The position numbers and the translations under genes were made by a program. This document shows positions 6,885-15,060 of a stretch of DNA of 15,060 nt, piece after piece. Below the pieces are notes generated by a model. It had not been told where the DNA came from. It saw only the letters and a list, made by a program, of their open reading frames with translations, and searched no databases. Origin of the DNA: Campylobacter sp. (GTDB lineage: Bacteria > Campylobacterota > Campylobacteria > Campylobacterales > Campylobacteraceae); assembly GCA_017940085.1 (NCBI GenBank), contig JAGAZK010000141.1, positions 1 to 15,060 of the forward strand. The letters run 5' to 3'. Position 1 is the first letter of the stretch. Each line of letters starts with the position of its first letter.

Positions 6885-7007
6885 TTTAATCCTTTTTGTT
6901 AATTAAATTTGAGCGTAATTTTATTAAATTTGGCTCTAAATTTGATAAATTCGTTTGAAATTTATAAATTTACTTAGCAAATTTATTCGCACAAAAACCA
7001 AATTTAT
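6885..7007. other. AT-rich spacer between dprA and ruvX
   Basis: This 123-base gap consists largely of repeated AAATTT-containing words, the same word class that is common throughout this genome. I see no gene, no convincing hairpin and no clear promoter; it probably belongs to one minus-strand transcript. Confidence 0.4.
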
Positions 7008-7769
7008 TTACAAAACTCTTACAAAAACGCCGTCTATTGCGATTTTGCCATCTAATTCGTATTCGTATAATTTAGCTCCAAATTTCTCAAAACATTTCTC
7101 AAAATCGCTATTTTGGGAAATAAATTCCAAAATCTCGTCTTTTTGCGAAATTTGTTTGTCTCCAAAAATACTGGCAAATTCATCAAAATCTGTGATTAAA
7201 TTTGCTTTTTTTGATTTTAAAAGTTCGTTTGTCCCGCTACTTTCTCCGATCCTTTGGGGCAATACAAAAATCGGCACTCCAAGATTTAGAGCGATTTTTG
7301 CACTCGCCATTGAACCGCTTTTTAAATCAGCTTGAGCTATTATGAGAGCCTTTGAAAGCCCCACAACTATGCGGTTTCTTTCCAAAAAACTCCAAACAGT
7401 TGCTTTAAAATCTGGTTCATATTCGCTCAAAGCTAGGGCGTTTGAGTAGATTTGTTGTATTATTTTGGCGTTTTGTGCTGGATAAATTTGATCTAGCCCA
7501 TTGCCAAAAACTGCGATTGTATTTGGAAATGCAGCTTCATGAGCGTAAATATCAGAGCCAATCGCAGCACCACTAACTACACAAATATCATAATTTTTAA
7601 GAGTGTTTGCAAGGCTAATGATTAGATTTTTTGTATATTTTGAGCATTTTCTTGAGCCAACTATTGCGATTTTGGTTTTTTTTATAAGTGATAAATCGCC
7701 TTTGTAGTAGAGCTTTTGTGGTGGTTTTTTGAGATTTGAAAGCTCGTTAATTTCAGTTATAAAGTCCAT
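7008..7769 (-). CDS. dprA: DprA/Smf DNA-processing protein
   Basis: DprA protects incoming single-stranded DNA and loads RecA during natural transformation. The Rossmann-like core is complete: KIAIVGSRKCSKY (33-45), VVSGAAIGSDIYAHEAA (64-80), AVFGNGLDQIYP (86-97) and LERNRIVVGLS (129-139), with the SGSM loop at 151-154. At 253 residues it is short, lacking the N-terminal SAM domain of many homologues, as is usual in Campylobacter. The C-terminal 45 residues are a reduced winged-helix-like region. AAAGGA precedes the ATG, which lies inside the end of the deacetylase gene (17-base overlap), so the two are translationally coupled. Its presence implies that natural transformation is at least possible, which is relevant to the foreign-looking island next door. 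Confidence 0.95.
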   Translation of the reverse strand: MDFITEINELSNLKKPPQKLYYKGDLSLIKKTKIAIVGSRKCSKYTKNLIISLANTLKNYDICVVSGAAIGSDIYAHEAAFPNTIAVFGNGLDQIYPAQNAKIIQQIYSNALALSEYEPDFKATVWSFLERNRIVVGLSKALIIAQADLKSGSMASAKIALNLGVPIFVLPQRIGESSGTNELLKSKKANLITDFDEFASIFGDKQISQKDEILEFISQNSDFEKCFEKFGAKLYEYELDGKIAIDGVFVRVL

Positions 7770-8901
7770 AAATGTCCTTTAAATACACAATCTCAACTTC
7801 TTTTAAAATGCTTTTTTTGGCGATATTTAGTGCTTCAATAGTGGTTTTGTGTGGGTGTCCGATAGCTATGGCGTGTCCATTTTTGTGGGCGGTTTGGACA
7901 GCTTTTTGGATTTGTTTTAGGGTGTAATTGACATTTTGTTCGTTATCTAAAAAAATATCTCTATAAACATAAGGCAAATTAAGCTCTTTGCTTACTTTTT
8001 GGACTTGAGATTTGCTAGTTGTCAGGCTATCAACAAATTTGATTTTGTTCATCTTAAGGGCACTTAGAAGTATTTTTGTGGAAGCATAATTTGAAGTAAA
8101 TTCGCTTCCAGTGTGGTTATTTATGTATTTTGGGTTTGGGAAAATGGCTTTGATTTCGCTTATTCTTTTGTAAATTTGATAATTGCTTGAGTTTGTATCT
8201 AGAGTGTGTTGTTCGTTTTTCTTAAAATACAAAGCAGATAGTGGCAAATGCACCATATAATAATCTATTCCTTTGGCTAATTTGGCTGAATTTGGATGCT
8301 CTTTTGTAGGTGGCAAAATAGACGGAGTTATGCGTAAATTTAGCGAATTTATCGCTTTCATTTGATAATCCCAAGCTATGTCGTCTATGATGATTGCCAA
8401 TTTGGCACTTTTTTTGTGCTTAGATGGCTTTTTGGGCGGTTTGGTTTGGTTGGTATCATTGCTCAAATTTGGTAAATCGGCTGAGTTTTGGATAGTTGAG
8501 ATTGTCAAATTTTTATCTGTGAGATTATTTCGCGTATTGTTTTGCGAAAACTGCGGGATTTGGGTTTTTGGAGCTTTGATATTTAAAAGCTCATTTATGT
8601 CTTCTTCTGTGAGTTTAGCAATATTTTCATTTATTGGTTTGTCTTGTTTAATAGGAGTTGGTTGAGTGGGTGTGATTTTTGGTGGATCTATTAAATTTGG
8701 CTGTGTGGGAGTGGTTAAATTTGGTTTTGGTTTATTTGATAGATTTGACAAGCCCAAAACCACAACAGCGACTATCACAAACAAACACAAAACAATCCCA
8801 AGATAAATTTTAAGCCCAGTTTTGGATTTTTTTCGTGGAGCTCTTTTGTGTCTGCGTTTGGTTGGTTTTTTTGTTAAATTTGTAGGTTTTTTTGTAGCCA
8901 T
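7753..8901 (-). CDS. Membrane-anchored divergent polysaccharide deacetylase (YibQ-like)
   Basis: From the chosen start this is 382 residues. A very basic N-terminus (1-28) leads into a single membrane helix (about 29-53, YLGIVLCLFVIVAVVVLGL). A low-complexity linker rich in Pro, Thr, Asn and Lys follows (about 55-160), and then a periplasmic divergent polysaccharide deacetylase domain. Domain landmarks are LAIIIDD (168-174), MVHLPL (216-221), NNHTGS (261-266), VDSLTTSKS (290-298) and AIAIGHPHKTT (344-354). The family is related to carbohydrate deacetylases but its substrate is largely unestablished. An upstream in-frame ATG at 8925 would add eight residues, but it lies inside the ilvC terminator hairpin and has no ribosome-binding site, so the ATG at 8901 is preferred. 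It overlaps dprA by 17 bases. Confidence 0.85.
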   Translation of the reverse strand: MATKKPTNLTKKPTKRRHKRAPRKKSKTGLKIYLGIVLCLFVIVAVVVLGLSNLSNKPKPNLTTPTQPNLIDPPKITPTQPTPIKQDKPINENIAKLTEEDINELLNIKAPKTQIPQFSQNNTRNNLTDKNLTISTIQNSADLPNLSNDTNQTKPPKKPSKHKKSAKLAIIIDDIAWDYQMKAINSLNLRITPSILPPTKEHPNSAKLAKGIDYYMVHLPLSALYFKKNEQHTLDTNSSNYQIYKRISEIKAIFPNPKYINNHTGSEFTSNYASTKILLSALKMNKIKFVDSLTTSKSQVQKVSKELNLPYVYRDIFLDNEQNVNYTLKQIQKAVQTAHKNGHAIAIGHPHKTTIEALNIAKKSILKEVEIVYLKDIYGLYN

Positions 8902-8914
8902 AAAATCACTTAAA

Positions 8915-8942
8915 AAATTCCGCATTTAAAAATGCGGAATTT
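8915..8942 (-). terminator. Rho-independent terminator of ilvC
   Basis: AAATTCCGCATTT (8915-8927) and AAATGCGGAATTT (8930-8942) form a perfect 13-bp inverted repeat with a tiny loop. Read on the - strand the stem is followed by a run of T (complement of the A-run 8912-8917). It starts 8 bases after the ilvC stop codon, so it is placed to end the ilvC transcript before the deacetylase gene. Confidence 0.88.
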
Positions 8943-8949
8943 ATAAATT

Positions 8950-9981
<1,032 letters not shown>

Positions 9982-10013
9982 TTATATTTGAAATTTAAAA
10001 AAATTATTGGTGG

Positions 10014-10019
10014 ATTATA
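10014..10019 (-). promoter_or_regulatory. -10 element of the ilvC promoter
   Basis: Read on the - strand this is a perfect TATAAT preceded by GTG, giving GTGTATAAT. It lies 41 bases ahead of the ilvC start codon, in the divergent region between ilvC and the HDOD gene. No obvious -35 box is present, as is normal for Campylobacter sigma70 promoters. Confidence 0.7.
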
Positions 10020-10083
10020 CACTTAGCCAAATTTAAAAACACTGAAATTTGCAAAAATAACCTAAATTTAAGCACGAATAAAG

Positions 10084-10089
10084 TAGAAT
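10084..10089 (+). promoter_or_regulatory. Candidate -10 element for the HDOD-rnr-holA operon
   Basis: TAGAAT on the + strand lies 30 bases before the HDOD start codon, which has AGGAA as ribosome-binding site. It is a one-mismatch match to TATAAT in the divergent spacer, so confidence is moderate. Confidence 0.45.
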
Positions 10090-10119
10090 TTCCACAAATT
10101 TTTATTCAGGAAATCTTAA

Positions 10120-10950
10120 ATGAACGAACAAATTTACAAAAGCATAAAAGCTTTGCCACCATTAGATGACACAGTAGCCCAAGTTCAGTTGGTTTGCCAA
10201 GATAAAAACTCCAATATGAAACAATTATCAGACATAATCAAAAAAGACCCTATGCTTACAGCAAATATTTTAAGATCTGCAAATAGTCCATTATATGGAT
10301 TTAGTAGAGAAATCAGAGATATAGATAGAGCTGTTGCATTGTTTGGAATGGCGACAGTTAGAGGTTTTGCTCTTTATGGCTCTATTAAAAAGACATTTAA
10401 TATAAATTTAGAACCTTATGGAATAACAGAAGAATATTTTCTAAATATCGCTCTAAAAAGAAATTCACTTGCCCTACACTGGTCAGCAAGTCTAGATAAA
10501 AATCTAAAAAATATTTTAATGCCTACTAGTTTTATGATGGAAATAGGGCGAATTGTTATTGCCAAAGAAGTAATTTCTATGGGCGTTTTAAATGAATTTA
10601 AAACAAAACTAAAATCTGTAAAAAACATTAGAGACTTGACTGCTTTAGAAACTGATACAATTGGCATTAGCAATGAAGAGCTAACTTCAAAAATACTAGA
10701 ACACTGGAATCTAGAAAGAGAGCTTAGCGATGCTATTTTGTATATAAACAATCCTGAAAAAGCCGCAAATAACATAAAATTAAGCTCTAAGATTTTGTTG
10801 ATACTCAAAAATGCCATAAATGTTTTTGGTGTATTTGGCGATGAAAATATGAAAAATTCGCTAAATTTAGTAGAATCTTACGGATTATCTCAAGATGATT
10901 TTATGAACGCTGTTAGTAAAGTCTCTACTGATAATAAAGTTGATGGTTGA
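10120..10950 (+). CDS. HDOD-domain signalling/output protein
   Basis: This 276-residue cytoplasmic protein has one HDOD domain, a catalytically dead relative of the HD phosphohydrolases used as a signalling module. Recognisable parts are a start rich in LPPLDDTVAQV (12-22), KKDPMLTANILRSANSPLYG (41-60), the core helix DRAVALFGMATVRGFAL (69-85), and FMMEIGRIVIAKEV (138-151), where HD-GYP enzymes would have the HD pair. No receiver or GGDEF domain is attached. HDOD proteins in Campylobacter and other bacteria have been tied to motility and stress responses, but the role here is unknown. It is the first gene of an operon: its stop codon overlaps the TTG start of rnr by four bases. This places it between ilvC and rnr, which I recall as direct neighbours in C. 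jejuni. Confidence 0.88.
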   Translation: MNEQIYKSIKALPPLDDTVAQVQLVCQDKNSNMKQLSDIIKKDPMLTANILRSANSPLYGFSREIRDIDRAVALFGMATVRGFALYGSIKKTFNINLEPYGITEEYFLNIALKRNSLALHWSASLDKNLKNILMPTSFMMEIGRIVIAKEVISMGVLNEFKTKLKSVKNIRDLTALETDTIGISNEELTSKILEHWNLERELSDAILYINNPEKAANNIKLSSKILLILKNAINVFGVFGDENMKNSLNLVESYGLSQDDFMNAVSKVSTDNKVDG

Positions 10951-12869
10951 AAACTTTTTTAAAATCGCTTTGCGATGGACTTAATCAAAACCAGATCGAT
11001 TCTAGATTTAAAGATACAATTCAAATTCTGTATCAACTAAATGCTGTATCAAAATACAAAAATTCATATTATTTAAATGATGGATTTGTTTGTGGTAAGC
11101 TTGATATAAACAGCAATGGCACTGGTTTTTTAATAGCATTTGATACTAGATTTAAACAAGATCCAATTATTGAGAACAAAGATTTAAACTCAGCTCATTT
11201 TGGCGACATAGTTTTAGTAAAAATCACAAAAACAAAAAATAATAGAGCCAAAGCAAAAGTCCTTGCTGTGTTAGAAATGGCAAATGAAACAAGCGTTGTT
11301 TATACCAAAAAATTTGGCTCAGCAATACTTGGTGTAAATATCCAAAATAATCTCGCTCTTAGCCTAAAAGCTTCTCAAAAATCCCTAAAACAACTCCCAC
11401 TCGGAAGTGTGCTAAAAATAAATAATCTAAACAACGATATTACCGAAGTTTTGGGTGTATTGTCAGATCCAAAAGTTGATGAAAAAATATCTCTTGCAAT
11501 TTATAATAAAAAAGATGAGTTTCCAAAAGCTTGTGAAATTGAAGCGAGTAGTTGGGGCGATGAAGTTGATATTAATATGTATCCAAATAGAATAAATTTA
11601 AGTCATTTGCCATTTTGCACCATCGATCCAGTAGATGCAAAAGATTTTGACGATGCTATTTATTATGATACTAATTCAAACGAGCTTTATGTAGCAATTG
11701 CCGATGTGAGCGAATATGTTCATGCATTTACTCAGCTTGACAAAGAAGCTAAATTTCGCGGATTTTCCATATATTTTCCGCATAAAAGTGTGCCGATGTT
11801 GCCAAGATGTTTGAGTGAAAATATTTGCTCACTAAAGCCAAATTTAATGCGTCTTGCTTTTGTATTTAAAATCTCATTTGATAAAAATTTAGCCGTGATA
11901 AAAGAAGAACTTTTTGAAGCTGTTATTAAATCTCAAATGCGTTTTAATTATGATGAAGTTGATGAAATCTTAGCCCAAAAAACAAAAACAATCCCACAAA
12001 TCCAAAAATGGATTTTGCCACTTTGGGAAAATATTTTGAAAATCAGAAAAAATCGTTTGCAAAAAGGTTTTGATTTTCGCTCAAAAGAGCTTAAAATGGA
12101 GCTTGACGAACAAGGAGAAATTTTATCTACAAGTTTTGAGAGCGAAACACCATCTCATAAGCTCATTGAAGATTGTATGTTGCTTGCCAATCAAGCCGCT
12201 GCCAAACGCATAAAAAAGGGAATCTTTCGCAATCATGCTCCAGCAGATCTCAAAAAAATTAGTTTCTTGCTTGATGATTTGGCAAATTTAGGGATTGAGG
12301 CTGTGTATGAGAGCAATTTGTCAAATTTAATCAGCAAAATCCAAAAAAAGGCAGATGAATTAAATATCAGAGAAGATGTCGATAAACTCATCATTAAAGC
12401 ACAAAAAAGAGCCGAATATTCAAGTATTTCAAATGGGCATTTTGGTTTGGGATTTGATTTTTATACGCATTTTACAAGTCCGATTAGACGGTATTCTGAT
12501 TTGATTTTGCACCGACTTTTAAAAGCAAATTTAAAAAACGATGATAAATTATTTAATTATTTGCTTGTCGGGATTGATGAAACTTGTGCTAAATTAAATA
12601 TTTTAGAAAGAGAAGCAGATAAAGTTGCATTTGATTTTATGGATAGAAAATTTGCAAGATTTTTTGCAAATCACATAAATGAAATTTTTGATTGTTATGT
12701 CAGTGAAAGTGGCTTAAATACGGTAGCTAAGCTTGATGATAAATTAAAAGGTGCTAAGATTATTTTAGAAAATTACTCTTTAAATTTGCTTGAAAAAATC
12801 AAAGTCAAAATAATTTCAAGCGACATTGCTACAGCTAAAATTACAGCAAAAGCGATAAAAAATGTATAG
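10947..12869 (+). CDS. rnr: Ribonuclease R (RNB-family 3'-5' exoribonuclease)
   Basis: RNase R degrades structured RNA from the 3' end and works in rRNA and mRNA turnover. The 640 residues match the short epsilonproteobacterial form. An N-terminal helix-turn-helix/cold-shock region (about 1-180) is followed by the RNB catalytic domain, with CTIDPVDAKDFDDA at 224-237 supplying Mg-binding D227, D233, D235 and D236. HFTSPIRRYSDLILHRLL (508-525) carries the conserved arginines. The C-terminal S1-like domain (about 575-640) lacks the basic tail of E. coli RNase R. The start is a TTG (10947-10949) overlapping the HDOD stop codon as TTGA; no in-frame ATG occurs until about residue 111, after the conserved N-terminus, so TTG with translational coupling is the best choice. 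The 3' end overlaps holA by 8 bases. Confidence 0.93.
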   Translation: MKTFLKSLCDGLNQNQIDSRFKDTIQILYQLNAVSKYKNSYYLNDGFVCGKLDINSNGTGFLIAFDTRFKQDPIIENKDLNSAHFGDIVLVKITKTKNNRAKAKVLAVLEMANETSVVYTKKFGSAILGVNIQNNLALSLKASQKSLKQLPLGSVLKINNLNNDITEVLGVLSDPKVDEKISLAIYNKKDEFPKACEIEASSWGDEVDINMYPNRINLSHLPFCTIDPVDAKDFDDAIYYDTNSNELYVAIADVSEYVHAFTQLDKEAKFRGFSIYFPHKSVPMLPRCLSENICSLKPNLMRLAFVFKISFDKNLAVIKEELFEAVIKSQMRFNYDEVDEILAQKTKTIPQIQKWILPLWENILKIRKNRLQKGFDFRSKELKMELDEQGEILSTSFESETPSHKLIEDCMLLANQAAAKRIKKGIFRNHAPADLKKISFLLDDLANLGIEAVYESNLSNLISKIQKKADELNIREDVDKLIIKAQKRAEYSSISNGHFGLGFDFYTHFTSPIRRYSDLILHRLLKANLKNDDKLFNYLLVGIDETCAKLNILEREADKVAFDFMDRKFARFFANHINEIFDCYVSESGLNTVAKLDDKLKGAKIILENYSLNLLEKIKVKIISSDIATAKITAKAIKNV

Positions 12870-13854
12870 AAAAGAATTAGAAACCAAACTCGCAAATCCA
12901 AATTTTCCAAATTATTTCTTGCTTTTTGGCGGAGATGATTATCAAATAGAGTTTTATGCAAAAGAAATTTTGAGCAAATTTGATCAAGATAATGTCTTAA
13001 ATTTATATTTTGACGAATACGATTTTGCCAAGGCAAAAGACCATTTAGAGCAACCTTCTTTGTTTGCTGATTGCAATATTTTACATATCAAATCAGACAA
13101 AAAAATACCTTCTAAGGAATTAAAAGTTTTTATAGATTTGTGCAAAAAAAATTCAAACAATATTTTTATTTTTGAATTATACGAAGGAGACGCAAAGTCT
13201 GTTTTTGACAACCAAAAAGCTTTTGGGGAAAATTTTGTTAGATTTTTTCCACCTTCAAATCCAAGTGAAGCTGTAAATTTACTCCAAATTTACGCTGATA
13301 AATTAAATTTAAATATCACAAAATCTGCGTTATTTACGCTATATAGCATAGAAAACGAAAGTATGATTTTGTGTGCAGCTGAACTAAATAAGCTTTCAAA
13401 AATTTCTCAAGATATAGATGAAAATTTAGTCAAAAAAACTGTTTTTAGTCTGCATGGGATTAGTTTTGATGCGTTTTTTGACAAAATTATTGAATCAAAA
13501 AATATCAAAGATGATTATTTTGGATATTTAAATGACTTAAATTTTAGCGAAATTTTGTTTATTAATTCGCTTTATAAGGCGTTTTTTAGACTTTTTAAAA
13601 TCAACACTTATGCTAAGATTAATTCTAAATTTGATCTCAAAGAAGCTATAGGATATGCCCCGCCACCAAATATAGCTACAAAACTAAAAACTCAAGCACT
13701 TAGTTTTAACACAAATATTTTTTTGGAAATTTTTAAACTTTTAAATGAAGCCGAATTTGAGCTAAAAACCAAAACAAATTTAGAAAAAGAAAGCTATTTG
13801 TTATCATCTTTGCTAAATCTCCAAGATTTGATAGCAAAAAACAGAAAAAATTAA
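12862..13854 (+). CDS. holA: DNA polymerase III delta subunit (clamp-loader wrench)
   Basis: Delta opens the beta sliding clamp within the clamp loader. This 330-residue protein is a divergent delta, of usual length. [21 protein letters not shown] (17-37) matches the family's N-terminal beta-strand and clamp-binding helix region. [12 protein letters not shown] (170-181) matches the conserved ELxKL segment of domain II. The rest is helical, as expected for the collar domain. No Walker motif is expected in delta and none is seen. It overlaps rnr by 8 bases and is last in the operon. The same rnr-holA pairing is known from C. jejuni, which strengthens an assignment that sequence similarity alone leaves weaker. 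Confidence 0.85.
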   Translation: MYRKELETKLANPNFPNYFLLFGGDDYQIEFYAKEILSKFDQDNVLNLYFDEYDFAKAKDHLEQPSLFADCNILHIKSDKKIPSKELKVFIDLCKKNSNNIFIFELYEGDAKSVFDNQKAFGENFVRFFPPSNPSEAVNLLQIYADKLNLNITKSALFTLYSIENESMILCAAELNKLSKISQDIDENLVKKTVFSLHGISFDAFFDKIIESKNIKDDYFGYLNDLNFSEILFINSLYKAFFRLFKINTYAKINSKFDLKEAIGYAPPPNIATKLKTQALSFNTNIFLEIFKLLNEAEFELKTKTNLEKESYLLSSLLNLQDLIAKNRKN

Positions 13855-13866
13855 GCCAAGTTATAG

Positions 13867-13872
13867 TAAAAT
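13867..13872 (+). promoter_or_regulatory. Candidate -10 element of the rpsF-ssb-rpsR operon
   Basis: TAAAAT, within TTATAGTAAAATC, lies 62 bases before the rpsF start in the only gap in this part of the plus-strand cluster. It would give a leader of about 55 bases. TATAGT at 13862-13867 is an alternative. Confidence 0.45.
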
Positions 13873-13878
13873 CACCCC

Positions 13879-13912
13879 TTGCTTTAAGCAAAATCCTTGC
13901 TCTTTTAAGAGC
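13879..13912 (+). promoter_or_regulatory. Two small hairpins in the rpsF leader
   Basis: TTGCT/AGCAA (13879-13883 with 13887-13891, 3-base loop) and GCTCTT/AAGAGC (13899-13904 with 13907-13912) form two adjacent stems just before the AAGGAG ribosome-binding site of rpsF at 13924-13929. In other bacteria the rpsF leader is bound by S6:S18 for feedback control, but the CCG bulge typical of that motif is not visible. No T-run follows, so these are not simple terminators. Confidence 0.4.
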
Positions 13913-13934
13913 TATATATCCACAAGGAGAACAA

Positions 13935-14354
13935 ATGAAACATTACGAGCTTTTGTTCATCTTAAAGCCAACTTTGACTGAAGATGAAGCCAAACTCAAA
14001 GAAGACTTCGTAAAAGAAGTTATCAGCAAAAATGGTGGCGAAATTGCTGGAGTTACCGATATGGGAACACGCAAATTAGCCTATAAAATCAACAAGTATG
14101 AAAGAGGAAACTATAAAGTTTTTTACTTTAGAGCTCCTACAAATTTGATTTCTGAGCTTGTTAGAAATATTCGTATCACAGAAGAAATCATTAGATTTTT
14201 AGTCGTCAAATACGAAACAAAATTAGAAATCTCTGCTTGGGACAAACTTAGCAAAGGTATAAAGTTAGCCCCACAAAAAAGAGAAAAAAAGATAGAAAAA
14301 TCAGAAAAAGTAGTCCAACAAACCCAAGAAGTTGAAACTCAAGACCAAGAATAA
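13935..14354 (+). CDS. rpsF: 30S ribosomal protein S6
   Basis: S6 sits on the platform of the small subunit as a pair with S18. [19 protein letters not shown] (1-19) is the typical S6 start. [20 protein letters not shown] (43-62) is the central strand pair, and [15 protein letters not shown] (80-94) the last helix/strand. Residues after about 105 form a charged Lys/Glu/Gln-rich tail as in other Campylobacter S6 proteins. It is the first gene of the S6-SSB-S18 operon, with a strong AAGGAG, 11 bases before ssb. Confidence 0.97.
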   Translation: MKHYELLFILKPTLTEDEAKLKEDFVKEVISKNGGEIAGVTDMGTRKLAYKINKYERGNYKVFYFRAPTNLISELVRNIRITEEIIRFLVVKYETKLEISAWDKLSKGIKLAPQKREKKIEKSEKVVQQTQEVETQDQE

Positions 14355-14365
14355 AAGGCAAAATA

Positions 14366-14866
14366 ATGTTTAACAAAGTAGTTTTGGTAGGAAATCTCAC
14401 AAGAGATATAGAACTTAGGTTTTTGCAACAAGGCGGGACAGCCGTTGGCAGAACTGGAATCGCAGTAAATCACAGATTTACAGCAAATGGCGAGAAACGA
14501 GAAGAAACTTGCTTTGTAGATATTACATTTTGGGGAAGAAACGCTGAAATCGCAAACCAATCTCTCAAAAAAGGTAGCAAGATTTTAGTTGAGGGTCGTT
14601 TGAAGTTTGAGACTTGGACAGATCAAAATGGGCAAAATCGCTCCAAGCACAGCATTCAAGTCGAAAGTATGGAAATGCTAGATAGCAAAAATGATAATTC
14701 TCAAGCACAATATCCAAAAAGTGCTCCGATGCAACAAAGATATGAGCCAAGAGCCGATAGTTATCAACAAGAAAATTTGCCAAGCGTAGATGTAGATGCT
14801 GATTTGAAAAATGAAGTATCATCAAGAAATGAAGTCCCGCAAGGCGAAGAAGAAATACCATTTTAA
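14366..14866 (+). CDS. ssb: Single-stranded DNA-binding protein
   Basis: SSB coats single-stranded DNA in replication, repair and transformation. This 166-residue protein has the OB fold in residues 1-105 (MFNKVVLVGNLTRDIELRF, CFVDITFWGRNAEIANQSLK, KILVEGRLKFETW). A flexible Gln/Pro/Ser/Asp-rich linker follows, ending in the acidic tip EEEIPF (161-166) that recruits partner proteins. It lies between rpsF and rpsR, as in most bacteria. Confidence 0.97.
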   Translation: MFNKVVLVGNLTRDIELRFLQQGGTAVGRTGIAVNHRFTANGEKREETCFVDITFWGRNAEIANQSLKKGSKILVEGRLKFETWTDQNGQNRSKHSIQVESMEMLDSKNDNSQAQYPKSAPMQQRYEPRADSYQQENLPSVDVDADLKNEVSSRNEVPQGEEEIPF

Positions 14867-14875
14867 GGAAAAATA

Positions 14876-15060
14876 ATGGCTGAAAAAAGAAAATATAGCA
14901 AAAAATATTGCAGATACACAGAAATGAAAATCGAGTTTATAGACTACAAAGATACGAGTCTATTAAAATATTGTCTCTCTGAGAGATTTAAAATTATGCC
15001 ACGCCGCTTAACTGGCACTAGCAAAAAATATCAAGAAATGGTAGAAAAAGCGATCAAAAG
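14876..15060 (+). CDS. rpsR: 30S ribosomal protein S18, 5' part (cut by window end)
   Basis: Sixty-one complete codons are present. The translation starts [17 protein letters not shown] and continues with [20 protein letters not shown] and the family signature [13 protein letters not shown] (42-54), then runs off the window; the full protein should be about 86 residues. AAGGA (14865-14869) is its ribosome-binding site, and the start lies nine bases after the ssb stop. It partners S6 in the small-subunit platform. Confidence 0.95.
   Translation, partial: MAEKRKYSKKYCRYTEMKIEFIDYKDTSLLKYCLSERFKIMPRRLTGTSKKYQEMVEKAIK

Noticed and set aside
6885..7007. Dense AAATTT words between dprA and ruvX as a possible specific binding array.
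   Set aside because: The same words are abundant in coding and non-coding DNA throughout the window, so they reflect general sequence bias.
6955..7335. A plus-strand open frame of 126 codons across the dprA region.
   Set aside because: It overlaps dprA antisense; dprA has all its family motifs and a good ribosome-binding site, so the frame is a by-product.
8378..8665. A plus-strand open frame with hydrophobic stretches opposite the deacetylase linker.
   Set aside because: The hydrophobic look comes from reading the Lys/Thr/Asn-rich linker backwards; there is no ribosome-binding site or family match.

Overview
The window looks like a chromosomal segment of a Campylobacter-type epsilonproteobacterium (Campylobacterota), probably not C. 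jejuni itself. The DNA is AT-rich with very frequent AAATTTG/CAAATTT words. The housekeeping genes sit in an order I recall from C. jejuni: a Sun/RsmB-family RNA methyltransferase, ruvX, dprA, a divergent polysaccharide deacetylase, ilvC, rnr and holA, followed here by rpsF-ssb-rpsR. The genus call is from gene content and order read by eye; the species is not resolved.

Bases 1-5640 are an accessory defence island on the + strand. It contains (i) a 690-residue polypeptide joining an HsdR_N-like PD-(D/E)XK nuclease domain to an N6-adenine methyltransferase, (ii) a 241-residue unrecognised protein with a C-terminal HEPN-type RX4H motif (RNGLFH), (iii) a class II, self-inhibited Fic protein with a C-terminal winged helix, and (iv) a two-TRD specificity subunit. 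No HsdR translocase is present. The arrangement therefore resembles a BcgI-like (nuclease+methyltransferase, separate S) system carrying two extra toxin-like genes, unless hsdR lies upstream of the window. In front of the S gene is a compact array of four ATGTTAAAAA half-sites that looks like an operator. Inside the S gene is a 17-bp palindrome containing a Kingella-type DNA uptake sequence on one strand and a Simonsiella-type one on the other, suggesting that part of the island passed through Neisseriaceae. The island's right edge is an imperfect inverted-repeat element (5540-5637) plus a partial copy that supplies the stop codon of the S gene.

Bases 5642-9972 are a minus-strand housekeeping block. 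From the 5' end (right to left) it runs ilvC with its own promoter and a strong intrinsic terminator, the membrane-anchored divergent polysaccharide deacetylase, dprA, ruvX and the Sun-family methyltransferase. Neighbouring genes overlap at two of the junctions.

Bases 10120-13854 are a plus-strand operon divergent from ilvC: an HDOD-domain signalling protein, RNase R starting at a TTG that overlaps the HDOD stop codon, and DNA polymerase III delta. After a short leader with two small hairpins, rpsF, ssb and rpsR (cut by the window end) form the classic S6-SSB-S18 operon. No tRNA, rRNA, CRISPR array, transposase or integrase was seen, and no gene-free stretch exceeds about 150 bases.
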